This document shows, piece by piece, positions 12,601 through 18,747 of a stretch of 64,000 nt of DNA; the stretch's first letter is position 1, and each line of letters starts with the position of its first letter. The notes beneath the pieces were generated by a model, which was given only the letters and a program-made list of their open reading frames with translations, had not been told where the DNA came from and did not search any database. The stretch comes from Pseudomonadota bacterium. GTDB lineage: Bacteria; Pseudomonadota; Gammaproteobacteria; Xanthomonadales; Xanthomonadaceae. The stretch is from assembly GCA_023419315.1 (NCBI GenBank), contig JAEZYE010000052.1, forward strand, positions 195,936 through 259,935. Reading direction: 5' to 3'. Made by a program: the position numbers and the translations under genes.

Positions 12601-13102
12601 TGTTGTTGCGGTTGGTGTCGGTGGCGAAGAACGGATCGGTGCTGGTGTTGAGCGAGGACACCGGCGTGGTGGCCGCCGGCACCGAAGCGCCGGTATCGAA
12701 ACCGATCGCACCGGCAATCGTGATGTTGCCGGGCGGCAGTCCGGCGGTGAGCACCTGCAGATCGAAGCTGCGTTCTTCGTCCAGGTTCAACGTGCCGTGC
12801 TCGCAGCGCACGCGGCGCGGCGCGCTGGCGTCGGGAATCGTGCAGAAGCCCGGCAGCGTGCCCGCCGTGGTCCCGGCGGGAAGATCGTAGATCGACACGA
12901 CGTTGTCGCCGCGCGTGCCGCCGTTGCCGATGGTGATCGAGTACGTCACCGCCGCACCGGCGGGCGAGTTCTCGTAGGCGACGTCGGAGATGCCGCTGAT
13001 CTGCAGATCCGTGGCCGCGGCCGCGAACGGCAGGCCAATCAGGGCCAGCAGCGCGGTGGCGAACGTCCGGCGCCGTTGCGCGCGAGCGCGCCGGTCAACC
13101 AT
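3626..13102 (-). CDS. giant exported DUF11 / SdrD-B-like repeat protein
   Basis: From the ATG at 13102 this encodes about 3158 aa; an in-frame GTG at 13186 has a better Shine-Dalgarno (AGGGGA, 6 bases away) and would add a 28-residue extension before the signal peptide. The signal sequence is RRRTFATALLALIGLPFAAA. About eight DUF11 repeats follow, each opening with D-L-x-I-x-K and containing Y-x-(L/I)-x-V-x-N-x-G-P. About nine SdrD-B (Cna-B-like) repeats follow, opening SISGRVYxDxNxDGxxD. A further DUF11/SdrD mixture ends at a Cys-containing repeat (C-V-L-G-K-I) and a basic, unstructured tail. Several repeats carry DxDNDGxxD loops like calcium-binding sites. No sorting signal (LPxTG) or C-terminal barrel is present, so surface display would depend on another protein, probably the coupled barrel downstream. 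Adhesin or fibre function is inferred. Confidence 0.88.
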   Translation of the reverse strand: MVDRRARAQRRRTFATALLALIGLPFAAAATDLQISGISDVAYENSPAGAAVTYSITIGNGGTRGDNVVSIYDLPAGTTAGTLPGFCTIPDASAPRRVRCEHGTLNLDEERSFDLQVLTAGLPPGNITIAGAIGFDTGASVPAATTPVSSLNTSTDPFFATDTNRNNNYKNESTTLINSGDLELTKVANPSPVMGGAEVTYDLTVRNLGPSTSTGFRVVDALPGSVTYVAGSFSGSNWSAPSVAGGSLTTTYSGPALAVGQTATFRFRAKVNIGTGNIVNTADVEAGPTADPVPGNNTAQVITPVTDGADVRISKDASPKPATAGQPVTFTLTVTNDGPSDAQNVAFADEMPEGFVITAGNQPSGWTCSTDTDNRVRSCQTPTLAMGDTATFTITATVPSTGANSSGDVTNTVAVTSSTPDPAPANNTGSVTFTVLPDGADLSLVSKTKTPSLVAIWKPGDADPNIGLMTSTMQVRNLGPRVATSNVQITDTLAEGEEFMGVGAASTQWSCAAVPNVYTPGTPQQVTCTLDRALAVNANAQNLVLTTRARAASASLANRACTGGSGGSGEPVTGAIDFDNNPANDCSGWIGARTSDERADLQITKTATTPSGDRVLDETEGFITYTLTVTNHGPDATSGIVINDTIPGYIATSGSLPQGTTITTTPDAIFGCSASGASVVCRSGAQSLANGASASVQVRVNRGLLDSIGRASANCGGETVADAWCNTATVGIESRYAGSVGEVNTANNQDSDWVRVQRVTNVTTASKTVSPATGQIGVDTTYSIAYRNNGPSAAPDVVFRDVFTLPAGDAGFVLRSMASTVAGSTCTATHGDGIVRTASAGGDSFAATGGGADYTITVQCTRVTLARNSGQSLNVVIRPNIGSGNAGRSFTNVADFFFDFNNDGVPDPASDNSPGTGYNYNSTATAADDSKTATLTFTPGSVNLITNKIDRDSSAPFTGGIDPLGFDAMVPDNNFITYRITVQNTGPSVATNVRIADTLTPPANRQVRFVGASATPGGTFDPGVCSVVAGSNPVINGTQTLDCLMPGVGFSTNVPGVVNNGATSTLYLRYRYETPPGAGGDTMFNEAEASAAEANTSGPGSYRADEDTTIRARADMGVAKTMVTALPSASPDVALPASVAQVSLREPFFYVMTATNHGPGASLSRDRGGSSPLNGTGTVLTDTLPAGVIVTGDITWQKVGPDPGGDEVPEGSGLCSRADRQITCNLGDVTVTGRVRVIVPARWDTYPPGGTSTNHAAVATEQVDLVPGNDTIDVPLAVVRSTIQGVVFEDRDRSTGNGGIRNDATGEPGITSVTVRLTGTDAYGNAVDHTVVTATDGSYSFDNLSPSDASGYTLTQVQPTGYVNGPIAPPTSGGSAPSLGGAYATGAPDSSYTGIAVGANQTGVRYDFPEVRRPSLSGFVYVDGNFNNVRNAGDAAIAGARVELLDAAGTLLTFATTDATGAYRFDDLDPLQTYQLREALPTGNYRNRATAVNPGLVGGMACATCTAVSAFGGDEATTDRIRDINLGTGQDGVNFNFGEDAIAGISGTVYLDRNRNGDFDAADAGTRNSQPNGGLQDVELTLTGAGADGVFGNGDDPAPVVVRTDASGQYQFANLIVGQRYRVTETQPDGYASGAETPLDVLNVASLPVGGSSGLDFGETLGAISGFVYEDFSSTAANNNNGAFDASENPIGSVTLRLTGMDVAGNPVDITVQTDALGAYAFTDLLPPAGGTGYTITQTQPAGYIDGRHTAGNASTPGNTSTANVIDGIAISEGQQASGYLFGELANALISGRVYLDRNDDGDYATGDIGVPGVTVVIEGAGVDGVFGNGDDPAPVTLTTNANGEYSYGGAVAGQSYRIRETQPTGLGDGQEHTSNLITVTNLPATGSTDNDFGEEAASIAGNVWLDLDNDGVRDAGENGIAGVSVSLPAGTIDALGNVVVAVLTDANGNYRFDDLLAGTYAVTQQQAQPVVGGQTTVNGTTIAGTIDGVTSGAATNVATTPSAITGIVLNAAAASVQNNFAETLSVSVSGRVFFDANNDGAQSGAAETGIEGVEIQLVGEDDTGVLVNASTTTDANGGFEFTGLRPGLYTLIEPEQPAGTSNGQTVPGNINGVQSGAGTAITYVPSRIVSINLLTPGNASVENLFGEIPLNSSISGRVWRDLDNDGVIDSSETGIDAVVIRLQGTDLSGTTVTRETTTGPDGSYAFTGLPPGTYTITEPDQPQGTLNGRTVAGNGGGIVTPPTTAPSVISDVTLGVGENVTGNDFGEIPAGSISGRVYNDANNNGNIDANEPGIAQVDVVLSGINELGETVNVTVTTDAEGRYRFDGLRPGTYTVTEPQQPPHTLNGITRAGTIDGVASGTATGVDTTPSAISGIVLLPGNDSIENNFGEIGDSPDLVVSKTATPATFTVNNIGTYTVRVRNLGQQPSAGEYVVDDILPAGLTLAATPSGNGWICVGNPGEGRFSCRNSTVIAAGATLADTIIAQVRVAASAATGTPINNAVIVTGGGENEFRRPTLEERLDFEGNPGDLPVCDPAISQNACRLPTPVQLAASVSGTVWFDQGQDFGVIDGGDRRLADWRVEVVDAEGRIVGEAITAADGSYSITDQIPGIPLQIRFRDPQAGVIWGWPVNGETRAAPVATCRTQDAIGDGTASSCRSSENGNTVLAVVLAAGANLPQQSLPLNPGGVVYDAVTRNPVPGSRVSLSPIGTCPAYAPATHLLNVAGGGYTVDGQTASMIVGNEGFYQFLMAPSAPASCRFRMEVTPPAGYAFQSSMIPAETAPLNPPSTPGVGYPVQTNATAPTGPVGSATTYYLETELGSAVAAPVHNHIPLDPQIAPGLVITKTGDRKTVEVGDSLVYTITIRQTAGAALGTVNVIDRLPHGFTFIAGTARVDGAGIADPSGKPGPTLVFDVGSLAVGAQKTLSYRVRVGVGSQQGDGINRAQAWGCSITGGCVDAGTQAPYPNGGVVPSNRAEYRVVISGGVFADEGCVLGKIFVDCNVNHVQDSEELGIPGVRLYFEDGTWLISDSEGKYSYCGLPPKSHTLKVDASTLPVGSRLTTSSNRNLGDADSLFIDLKNGELHRADFIEGSCSNPVIEQVKARRTQGEVRAPENESGRPSLRFESKPLRSPQQATDSADQKPIVDPRPSRDDATEVQP
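7595..7645. repeat. 51-bp direct repeat copy A inside the DUF11/SdrD gene
   Basis: This stretch matches 8303-8353 at 48 of 51 positions by eye. Both encode the same repeat-core residues (GAGxDGVFGNGDDPAPV) of two different SdrD-B modules. The near identity at DNA level suggests recent duplication or gene conversion within the repeat array. Confidence 0.85.
8303..8353. repeat. 51-bp direct repeat copy B inside the DUF11/SdrD gene
   Basis: Partner of the copy at 7595-7645, 708 bases apart. Recombination between the two copies would remove exactly 708 bases, which is 236 codons in frame, so it could change repeat number without breaking the gene. Confidence 0.85.
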
Positions 13103-13352
13103 CGCCACATTTATCCGGGCAGGAACAACAACTGCGTGCGCACGACTGCGATCGACCTGTTCGGCCGAGACGACATCAAGAAACACAAGTTTTCCCCTGT
13201 TCCAGCCGTACGCAGACGGCCTCTGATTTTTTTCAGATGCAGTGCCCGGCCGCATCCGATGTGTCGTGGATGCCGGCGAAGATGGGCAAAAAGTGGACGG
13301 ACGACGTGGCGCCGCGGCTGCGAACAAGGGCAGCGTCGCCGGCGCGCGGCGG

Positions 13353-13381
13353 ATTCTAATGTGTGACCTGTGTCACTTCAA
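13353..13381 (-). promoter_or_regulatory. sigma-70 promoter for the repeat-protein operon
   Basis: On the minus strand TTGAAG (13381-13376) and TAGAAT (13358-13353) are separated by exactly 17 bases. They match the -35 and -10 consensus at 4/6 and 4-5/6 positions. The expected transcript start is near 13345, giving a leader of about 240 nt before the ATG at 13102. The spacer holds a CRP/Clp-like palindrome listed separately. Confidence 0.6.
13362..13377. promoter_or_regulatory. CRP/Clp-type binding site in the promoter spacer
   Basis: The sequence TGTGACCTGTGTCACT matches the CRP-family consensus TGTGA-N6-TCACA at 9 of 10 specified positions. In Xanthomonadaceae the CRP-like protein Clp binds this consensus and responds to c-di-GMP. 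Sitting between the -35 and -10 elements, it would be expected to repress the repeat-protein operon. It is about 300 bases from the plus-strand gene and so unlikely to be a classical activator site there. Confidence 0.6.
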
Positions 13382-13675
13382 TAGCGAGGTGCGATGCAAT
13401 CTTTCCATTGGAGAAACCGCACGACATCCCGCGCTTGGCCATGCAAGAGCTGGACCGGAAACCGCATAAATCCTTTGCGGACAACGACTTGCCCACTGTA
13501 AAAAGTGATTTGCCTGTTCCTGTCGGATTGAAAGACGCATGGAAGACGTTGCGGTGGCGCTGCGCCCCGGTCGGTGCCGACTTCGTGGGAACTTCACACA
13601 CGCCGCATCGCCTGCTCACCGGCGAAGCCCAGACTGCGCGAACACTTCGGCACCCCGCCGCGATGGGAGGACGCA

Positions 13676-14218
13676 ATGACGATGCAGACGAAACATGCCC
13701 CGGGTGCGCGCGATCCGATCTGGCGCGCGCTGATCTGGTCAGGCGCGGCGGCGCTGCTGCTGTTGCCGTGGATCGCCATGCAGTTCAGCGATGAAGTCGT
13801 GTGGACGGGATCCGATTTCGCGGTGTTCGGCGCCATGTTGCTCGCTGCCTGCACCGCGTGCGAAATCGCGGCGCGCGCGTCGTTCGATCCGTTCCATCGC
13901 CTGGTATTCGGCATCGCGATCGGCACCGGTTTCCTGCTGGTGTGGATCAATCTGGCGGTCGGCATCATCGGCAGCGAACACGATTCCGCCAACCTGATGT
14001 TTGCCGGCGTGCTGACGCTGGCACTCGTCGCTTCGCTGGTGGCCCGGCTGCGGCCGCGCGGCATGGCGCGCGCGATGACGGCCACGGCGATCGCGCAGGC
14101 ACTGGTCGCGGTGATCGTGCTGGCGATGGGCCTGCTCAAGCCGTTCGTGCTGACCGCGCTCTTCGTCGTGCCCTGGTGCGTGTCGGCCTGGCTGTTTGCG
14201 CGCTCGGCACGGGCGTGA
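13676..14218 (+). CDS. small polytopic membrane protein, unknown function
   Basis: This encodes 180 aa. The ATG at 13676 was chosen because GGGAGG lies 5 bases ahead and the upstream codons lack protein character. After a 20-residue polar N-terminus there are five or six hydrophobic stretches, for example WSGAAALLLLPWIAMQF, the segment around VFGIAIGTGFLLVWINLAVG and the segment ending VLTALFVVPWCVSAWLFARS. So almost all of it is membrane-embedded. I do not recognise a named family. It is probably an inner-membrane protein transcribed alone; the following DUF72 gene starts 64 bases after its stop and could be co-transcribed. Confidence 0.7.
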   Translation: MTMQTKHAPGARDPIWRALIWSGAAALLLLPWIAMQFSDEVVWTGSDFAVFGAMLLAACTACEIAARASFDPFHRLVFGIAIGTGFLLVWINLAVGIIGSEHDSANLMFAGVLTLALVASLVARLRPRGMARAMTATAIAQALVAVIVLAMGLLKPFVLTALFVVPWCVSAWLFARSARA

Positions 14219-14282
14219 TCCCACGGCGGCACCGGATCGCCCCTTCGCCTGACAGTCACGCCGCAGCGGCGACGCTGCCGGC

Positions 14283-15029
14283 ATGGCGAAGCAAACAACA
14301 CAGCGCAGACGCATTCGCGTGGGATGCGCCGGATGGTCGATTCCGCGCGAACATGCCGCGCTGTTCGGTGCGGGCGACAGCCTGCTGTCGCGCTATGCGA
14401 CGCGGTTCGATGCCGTGGAGATCAACTCCTCGTTCTATCGACCGCACCAGCCGAAAACCTACGCGCGCTGGGCGGCTTCGGTACCGGGGGATTTCCGCTT
14501 TTCGGTGAAGTTGCCGCAGACCCTCTCGCACGAACGCGCGCTGCGTGGCTGTGGCCCCCTACTCGACGGCTTTCTCGAACAGGTGCAACCGCTGGGCCGG
14601 AAGCTCGGTGGATTCCTGTTGCAGTTGCCGCCCAGCCTGGCATTCGACGCACGCGTCGCGGCGACGTTCTTCGCCCTGCTCCGCCGACGCACCGATGCGC
14701 GCGTGGCCTGCGAAGCACGGCATGCCAGCTGGTTCACGGCGCACGCCGTCGCCTTGCTGGCCCGGCATGGCATCACCCAGGTGGCGGCCGATCCCGCACT
14801 CATGCCCGAAGCCGGTCTTCCCGCCGGGGATCGCCGCTGGCACTACTGGCGCTGGCATGGCGCTCGGCGCATCTATTACAGCGCCTACGGCGCAGCGGGC
14901 CTGCAATCACGCGCGCCGATCGTGCGTGCCCATCCGGCGCGCGGCGAGACGTGGATCATCTTCGACAACACCGCGCACGGCCACGCAATTGCGGACGCGG
15001 CATCGATGCAGCGTCTGCTGCATCAGTAG
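14283..15029 (+). CDS. DUF72 (YecE-like) family protein
   Basis: The 248-aa product has the hallmarks of the DUF72/YecE family, TIM-barrel-like soluble proteins of unknown activity. They are the N-terminal RVGCAGWSIP strand, the segment YATRFDAVEINSSFYRPH, then FRFSVKLPQTLSH, LGGFLLQLPPS, CEARHASWF and the C-terminal FDNTAHGHAI. Length is normal for the family (about 240-290). The ATG precedes the first strand by only ten residues, so the start is well supported. No signal peptide, hence cytoplasmic. It ends 107 bases from the convergent PNGase gene. Confidence 0.88.
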   Translation: MAKQTTQRRRIRVGCAGWSIPREHAALFGAGDSLLSRYATRFDAVEINSSFYRPHQPKTYARWAASVPGDFRFSVKLPQTLSHERALRGCGPLLDGFLEQVQPLGRKLGGFLLQLPPSLAFDARVAATFFALLRRRTDARVACEARHASWFTAHAVALLARHGITQVAADPALMPEAGLPAGDRRWHYWRWHGARRIYYSAYGAAGLQSRAPIVRAHPARGETWIIFDNTAHGHAIADAASMQRLLHQ

Positions 15030-15136
15030 TGCCCAAGGAGAGCGCCCGCAACATGCTGCATACAGACGCACCTGCGTGCCGGCATCGAACATTCCGTCGC
15101 ACGGAAGCAGCAGGCCCGCACTCGATCTTCCTTTGT

Positions 15137-16996
15137 TCACCGCAGCCAGCCCGCGTCATCCGGCGATCCGTCGGGATGGCTGAAACCGCGCAAGCGATTG
15201 ACACCGTCCGGGCAACCGACGCCCTGCGTGTGCGACGTCAGTGCGTCGCGGAGCCAGGTGACACGTTCACGGAAACAACTGCCCTGGTTGTCGTTGAAGT
15301 GATGGCTGCGCGCACCGCTCCAGTCGGTGTAGCTGCCATCGGCCAGCAGCCGGCGACTGCCGACGAAGTTCGCGTAGACACGATCGGCGTATGCACCGGC
15401 CGGGCGCACATGCGCGGTCTGCTGGTGGTGGCCCTGTTCCACCTTCGCGTAGGCGCTGGTCAGGAAAGCGCCATTCAGGCCGTCCGGCCCGGTGCCGCCG
15501 CTGGCACGCAGGAACAGTTTCAACGGGTAGTGGTGACGCACCCGGTCGAGCGCCAGCACGTTCGTGCCCTGCTGCCGCAGGCTGGTCTGTTCGCTGACAC
15601 TCACCAGATCGATACCTTGCTGGTAGGTGTGCGCGCCGTAGTTGGTGTAGCCCTCCAGCCGCACCGACTGCGCATTGGTGAACAGCTGTTCCTGCCGGAT
15701 CGTGGTGTCGATCCGCCCGTGCGAAGTGTTGACGTAGCCCACGATCTCGTACGCGCGGCGATACATGCGCTCGACTTGCCCGACCAGTACGTCGGCACCG
15801 ACGACGCTCCAGTCGTTGCGCGCAACGGTGGCTTCGACCGGCACGCCGTCCAGTGTGTTGCGCAAAACCGCTCCGGTGATCTGGGTGCTGCCTTCATCGA
15901 GGTGGAGGAGCAGCGCGGCAGTCGTTGCGCTGCCGCGGAACGATCCACCGACGTCGCCGTAGTGCACGGCAATGTCATGGAATGAGCCGTCGCTCAGTTT
16001 GGCCGCGTACGGCGTCAAGTCGATCCGGTGCGGCATCAGGTTGATCGATTGCGGCGTCGGTACAGGCACATCGACACTGCGTTCGAAGCGGTGATTGATG
16101 TCGCTGTTCAACCAGGGATACAACGGTGCGGTGCCGACGGCTTCGCCATCGATGAAGACGAACACGTCCTTGTACGCGCTGCCGGCGCAGCCTTGCGAGT
16201 CGGGCTCGTACGTACCGTCATTGTCACCAGGCGCCAGAGGCGTGTGCACGAGCAACGGCCAGCTGGCGGCCGCGTTGTCGGGCACGCAGCTGAACCAGAA
16301 CGGCGGCAATTGCGCATACACATCCAGGTACGCACGTTCGATGTTGCGCGGCAGGTTTTCCACGCGCGTGGCGCCCGAGGCGACCGGCACGACGACGTCC
16401 GGCGTCTGCGCCACCGACTGTGGCGTCGTGGCCGGATAGAAGATCAGTCGACCGGTCGCTCTCGCGCCGTCCTCCCAATTGGGGTCGCGATAGTAGATGT
16501 CGGTGTCACGCGCGAAACCCGGACGCGGCGTACGCAACAGTGCGGCGTATTCGGTGACGTCGCGTTCCACCCGCCAGCGCGACTGCCCGTCGTTGAACTG
16601 CGCACCACCCACGAACAGCGGCGTGGACAGGAAGGGATTGCGGCTGGCGTCGCCCAGGCCGATCCGGATGTTCGCGATTCGCGTCGTGCCCGGTCCCGTG
16701 AGATCGACGCTGAGGATCACCTTCGCCCACGGCCACGGACAGCCGGGCGGCGGCGCGTACTCGAACTCGGGTTCGAACTCCGGTTCCGCGTAATAGCCGG
16801 TGCCGATATCGCGGAACAGTTCCACCACGCAGGGCGTCGTGCCCAGGCGAGGAACACGCGGTTCGACCGACAGGCGGTTCATCGGTGCCGCCTGCACGGG
16901 CGCGCTCTGCGCACGCAGCGTGGAGACATGAGCGAAGGCGACCAGCAGGACGCCGCAAGCGAACGCGACGGCAAACGAACGGAGCGGTGGTGCCAT
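15137..16996 (-). CDS. secreted peptide-N4-asparagine amidase A (PNGase A) homologue
   Basis: From the ATG at 16996, preceded by GAGGTG, this gives 619 aa with a signal peptide (residues 1 to about 29, SFAVAFACGVLLVAFAHVST, then LRAQ). The mature protein matches the PNGase A family by recall: VELFRDIGTGYY, then PWAKVILSVDLTGPGTTRIA, GLGDASRNP, W-R-V-E-R-D-V-T-E-Y-A-A-L-L-R-T-P, later NIERAYLDVYA and N-H-F-N-D-N-Q-G-S-C-F near the end. PNGase A enzymes release N-glycans from glycoproteins, here presumably plant or fungal ones outside the cell. The catalytic residues are not settled for this family, so activity is not proven. The long upstream extension of the frame lacks protein character and was excluded. 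A 16-bp palindrome lies immediately ahead of the ribosome-binding site. Confidence 0.82.
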   Translation of the reverse strand: MAPPLRSFAVAFACGVLLVAFAHVSTLRAQSAPVQAAPMNRLSVEPRVPRLGTTPCVVELFRDIGTGYYAEPEFEPEFEYAPPPGCPWPWAKVILSVDLTGPGTTRIANIRIGLGDASRNPFLSTPLFVGGAQFNDGQSRWRVERDVTEYAALLRTPRPGFARDTDIYYRDPNWEDGARATGRLIFYPATTPQSVAQTPDVVVPVASGATRVENLPRNIERAYLDVYAQLPPFWFSCVPDNAAASWPLLVHTPLAPGDNDGTYEPDSQGCAGSAYKDVFVFIDGEAVGTAPLYPWLNSDINHRFERSVDVPVPTPQSINLMPHRIDLTPYAAKLSDGSFHDIAVHYGDVGGSFRGSATTAALLLHLDEGSTQITGAVLRNTLDGVPVEATVARNDWSVVGADVLVGQVERMYRRAYEIVGYVNTSHGRIDTTIRQEQLFTNAQSVRLEGYTNYGAHTYQQGIDLVSVSEQTSLRQQGTNVLALDRVRHHYPLKLFLRASGGTGPDGLNGAFLTSAYAKVEQGHHQQTAHVRPAGAYADRVYANFVGSRRLLADGSYTDWSGARSHHFNDNQGSCFRERVTWLRDALTSHTQGVGCPDGVNRLRGFSHPDGSPDDAGWLR

Positions 16997-17007
16997 GGCA
17001 CACCTCG

Positions 17008-17023
17008 GAGAGCACGTGCTCTC
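17008..17023. promoter_or_regulatory. perfect 16-bp palindrome ahead of the PNGase A gene
   Basis: GAGAGCAC/GTGCTCTC is fully self-complementary and begins 12 bases before the start codon on the minus strand, just upstream of the GAGGTG ribosome-binding site. It could be an operator or an mRNA hairpin with little loop that affects initiation. No regulator can be named. Confidence 0.5.
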
Positions 17024-17189
17024 GAAGACTGCGGCGCAGTCGAGTGGAGCGAAGTGTTCGGCGGCCCCAGTGAGTAGAACGTGACACGTGCGCATGAATG
17101 CGCAGTCGTTCGTCGGAAGCGCGGCTTGATGCTCCCGCGCAGCGCGACCACATTCAGCGCGGCGCGTGCGGATTTCGCTGCGTGCCCGC

Positions 17190-18563
17190 TTACCTGCGTT
17201 CCGGGTCGTACCAGAACGGAATCCGGAACTCGCGACGGCGTTGCACGCCGCGCTCATCGCCACGCGCATTCCACTGCAGATGCAGATCGTGCCGGCCGGC
17301 ATCCCGATCCTGCAGATCGATGTAGCCCATCAATCCGCGCATGCCGACATCGCGTCGTTCGATCGGGACGAATCCGTCGAGGCTCAGTGGCTTTCCGTCG
17401 AGGGTGACCGTCCACATCATCGCCAGGCAACGCACGGCGCTGCCCGCGGCTTCGGCGCCTTCGGCCGCATTGCGACCGCGATCCAGCGCCTTGCAGTTTT
17501 CGCGCGCCAGCGGATTGTCCCGACGCGGCACGTGCGGAATGAACAACCGCAAGCGACGCTCGCTGATTCGATCGGATGGGATCATCGGGTAGCGCAGCAT
17601 CACGTCGTCCGGCCCGCGCATCGATTCGTAATGCGCACTGAGCATGCCGCCTTCCAGTGCCTCGGTCGTGATGATCCGGTACGGGTTGATGGGCGAGAAC
17701 CGGACGGAGTTGTAGATCTGCAGCCCACCGATGATCAGCGCAAGCACCAGTACCGCGATATAGACCGCATTGAAGCCGCGCCCACCCAGGTTGCTCTGCA
17801 AGGTGAACTGCACGGGTGCGCCCAGTCGCTGCGGAACGATGACGGTGAACGCTCGCAGCAGGATATGCAGTGCGCGCTCCATCCGCGGCGCCGGCTGACC
17901 ATGCTCCCTGGCGTGCGTGACCCTCCGGTCAAGCACCGCAACGGCAGTGGCGACGCCGATGAAGCCCACGTAGAACGCACCGAACAACAACAACGTGGCG
18001 CGCTCGCTGTCCTCGAACAGCAGGCCGATCAACGCGGCGGGAAGCAGGAACATCAGCCCGAGCACGCCCGTCCACGCAATGGTCAGGCCGATCAGGATCG
18101 TCATCGCAAACAGAATCGAAGCCGTGCGATCGACCCGGTCGATGACTTCGCCCAGATCGCCCATCCGTGCCCGATAGAACGCACGTGTGACCGGCCCCAT
18201 CGACTTCAGCCGGTCCCACTGGATGCCATCCGGAAAGCTGCTCTTCAGACCGATCAAACCCACCCAGTAACCACGAATGGCCAGGTGACAGACCAGCGCG
18301 ATGCCCAGCGAATAGCACAGGCCCACGCCGACGGTGAAAGCGAACTGCAGCGCATGGCTGAAGATTCCATCGGCATGCACCTCGCTCCCCACCCACGCAT
18401 CGAACATGCGCGACGGCAGCGTCAGCAGACCGAACGCCAACAGACCGGAGATCAGCAACTCCAGCTCATCGGTACGCTCGCGCAACCGCTCAAAAGCAAT
18501 GCGGCGCCCGGCCGGCGCCATCCCCACGACATCCGCGCCGCGGTCCTGTTCGATCTGGCTCAT
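17190..18563 (-). CDS. conserved-looking integral membrane protein, unknown function
   Basis: The 457-aa product starts at the ATG at 18563 with AAGGGGA ahead of it. It has a 45-residue charged N-terminus (ERLRERTDELELLISG), then about seven or eight hydrophobic segments between residues 35 and 310. A soluble C-terminal third contains many Arg pairs and ends WYDPERR. The last part reads like a beta-rich extracytoplasmic domain (PYRIITTEALEGGMLSAHYE, RISERRLRLFIPHVPRRDNP). I recognise no catalytic motif or family. It is transcribed in the same direction as the PNGase gene, 193 bases upstream of it, so read-through is possible. Confidence 0.7.
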   Translation of the reverse strand: MSQIEQDRGADVVGMAPAGRRIAFERLRERTDELELLISGLLAFGLLTLPSRMFDAWVGSEVHADGIFSHALQFAFTVGVGLCYSLGIALVCHLAIRGYWVGLIGLKSSFPDGIQWDRLKSMGPVTRAFYRARMGDLGEVIDRVDRTASILFAMTILIGLTIAWTGVLGLMFLLPAALIGLLFEDSERATLLLFGAFYVGFIGVATAVAVLDRRVTHAREHGQPAPRMERALHILLRAFTVIVPQRLGAPVQFTLQSNLGGRGFNAVYIAVLVLALIIGGLQIYNSVRFSPINPYRIITTEALEGGMLSAHYESMRGPDDVMLRYPMIPSDRISERRLRLFIPHVPRRDNPLARENCKALDRGRNAAEGAEAAGSAVRCLAMMWTVTLDGKPLSLDGFVPIERRDVGMRGLMGYIDLQDRDAGRHDLHLQWNARGDERGVQRRREFRIPFWYDPERR

Positions 18564-18708
18564 GCTGAAAATCCCCTTCAGTGCGGGGAGTCTAGCCCGA
18601 CAGATAGCGAGCGCGTTGCGAGGCGGCCAAGGCGCCGCTGCCCGATGTAGCGCCCTGCTTTCGGCCACGCGATGCACATGCCGCTGTTACGTCTACGCAA
18701 AGTTGAGC

Positions 18709-18735
18709 CTATGGATCAAGCAAAACAATCCATAG
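18709..18735. repeat. 8-bp inverted repeat downstream of the tRNA
   Basis: CTATGGAT and ATCCATAG flank an 11-base loop. It lies 12 bases past the 3' end of the tRNA gene on the minus strand and could end or process that transcript, or act as an operator for the membrane-protein gene that follows. No T-run follows it. Confidence 0.4.
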
Positions 18736-18747
18736 CACGATCAAGAT

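Larger units (their letters stand above)
13103..13675. other. 573-bp divergent intergenic region
   Basis: It separates the giant repeat gene (minus) from a small membrane-protein gene (plus). I see a good minus-strand promoter with an embedded palindrome near 13353-13381 and about 240 bases of leader between it and the ATG at 13102. The leader has a weak hairpin, CTGA/TCAG around a run of seven A/T, near 13221-13236. A possible GTG start for the repeat protein lies at 13186. On the plus strand there is only a weak TTGCGG/TAAAAA promoter candidate near 13476-13505. The ORFs that cross this region have no recognisable protein character. Confidence 0.6.

Noticed and set aside
10613..13366. 917-codon plus-strand ORF
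   Set aside because: Same cause as above; no ribosome-binding site, no family resemblance, and its end runs into the promoter region.
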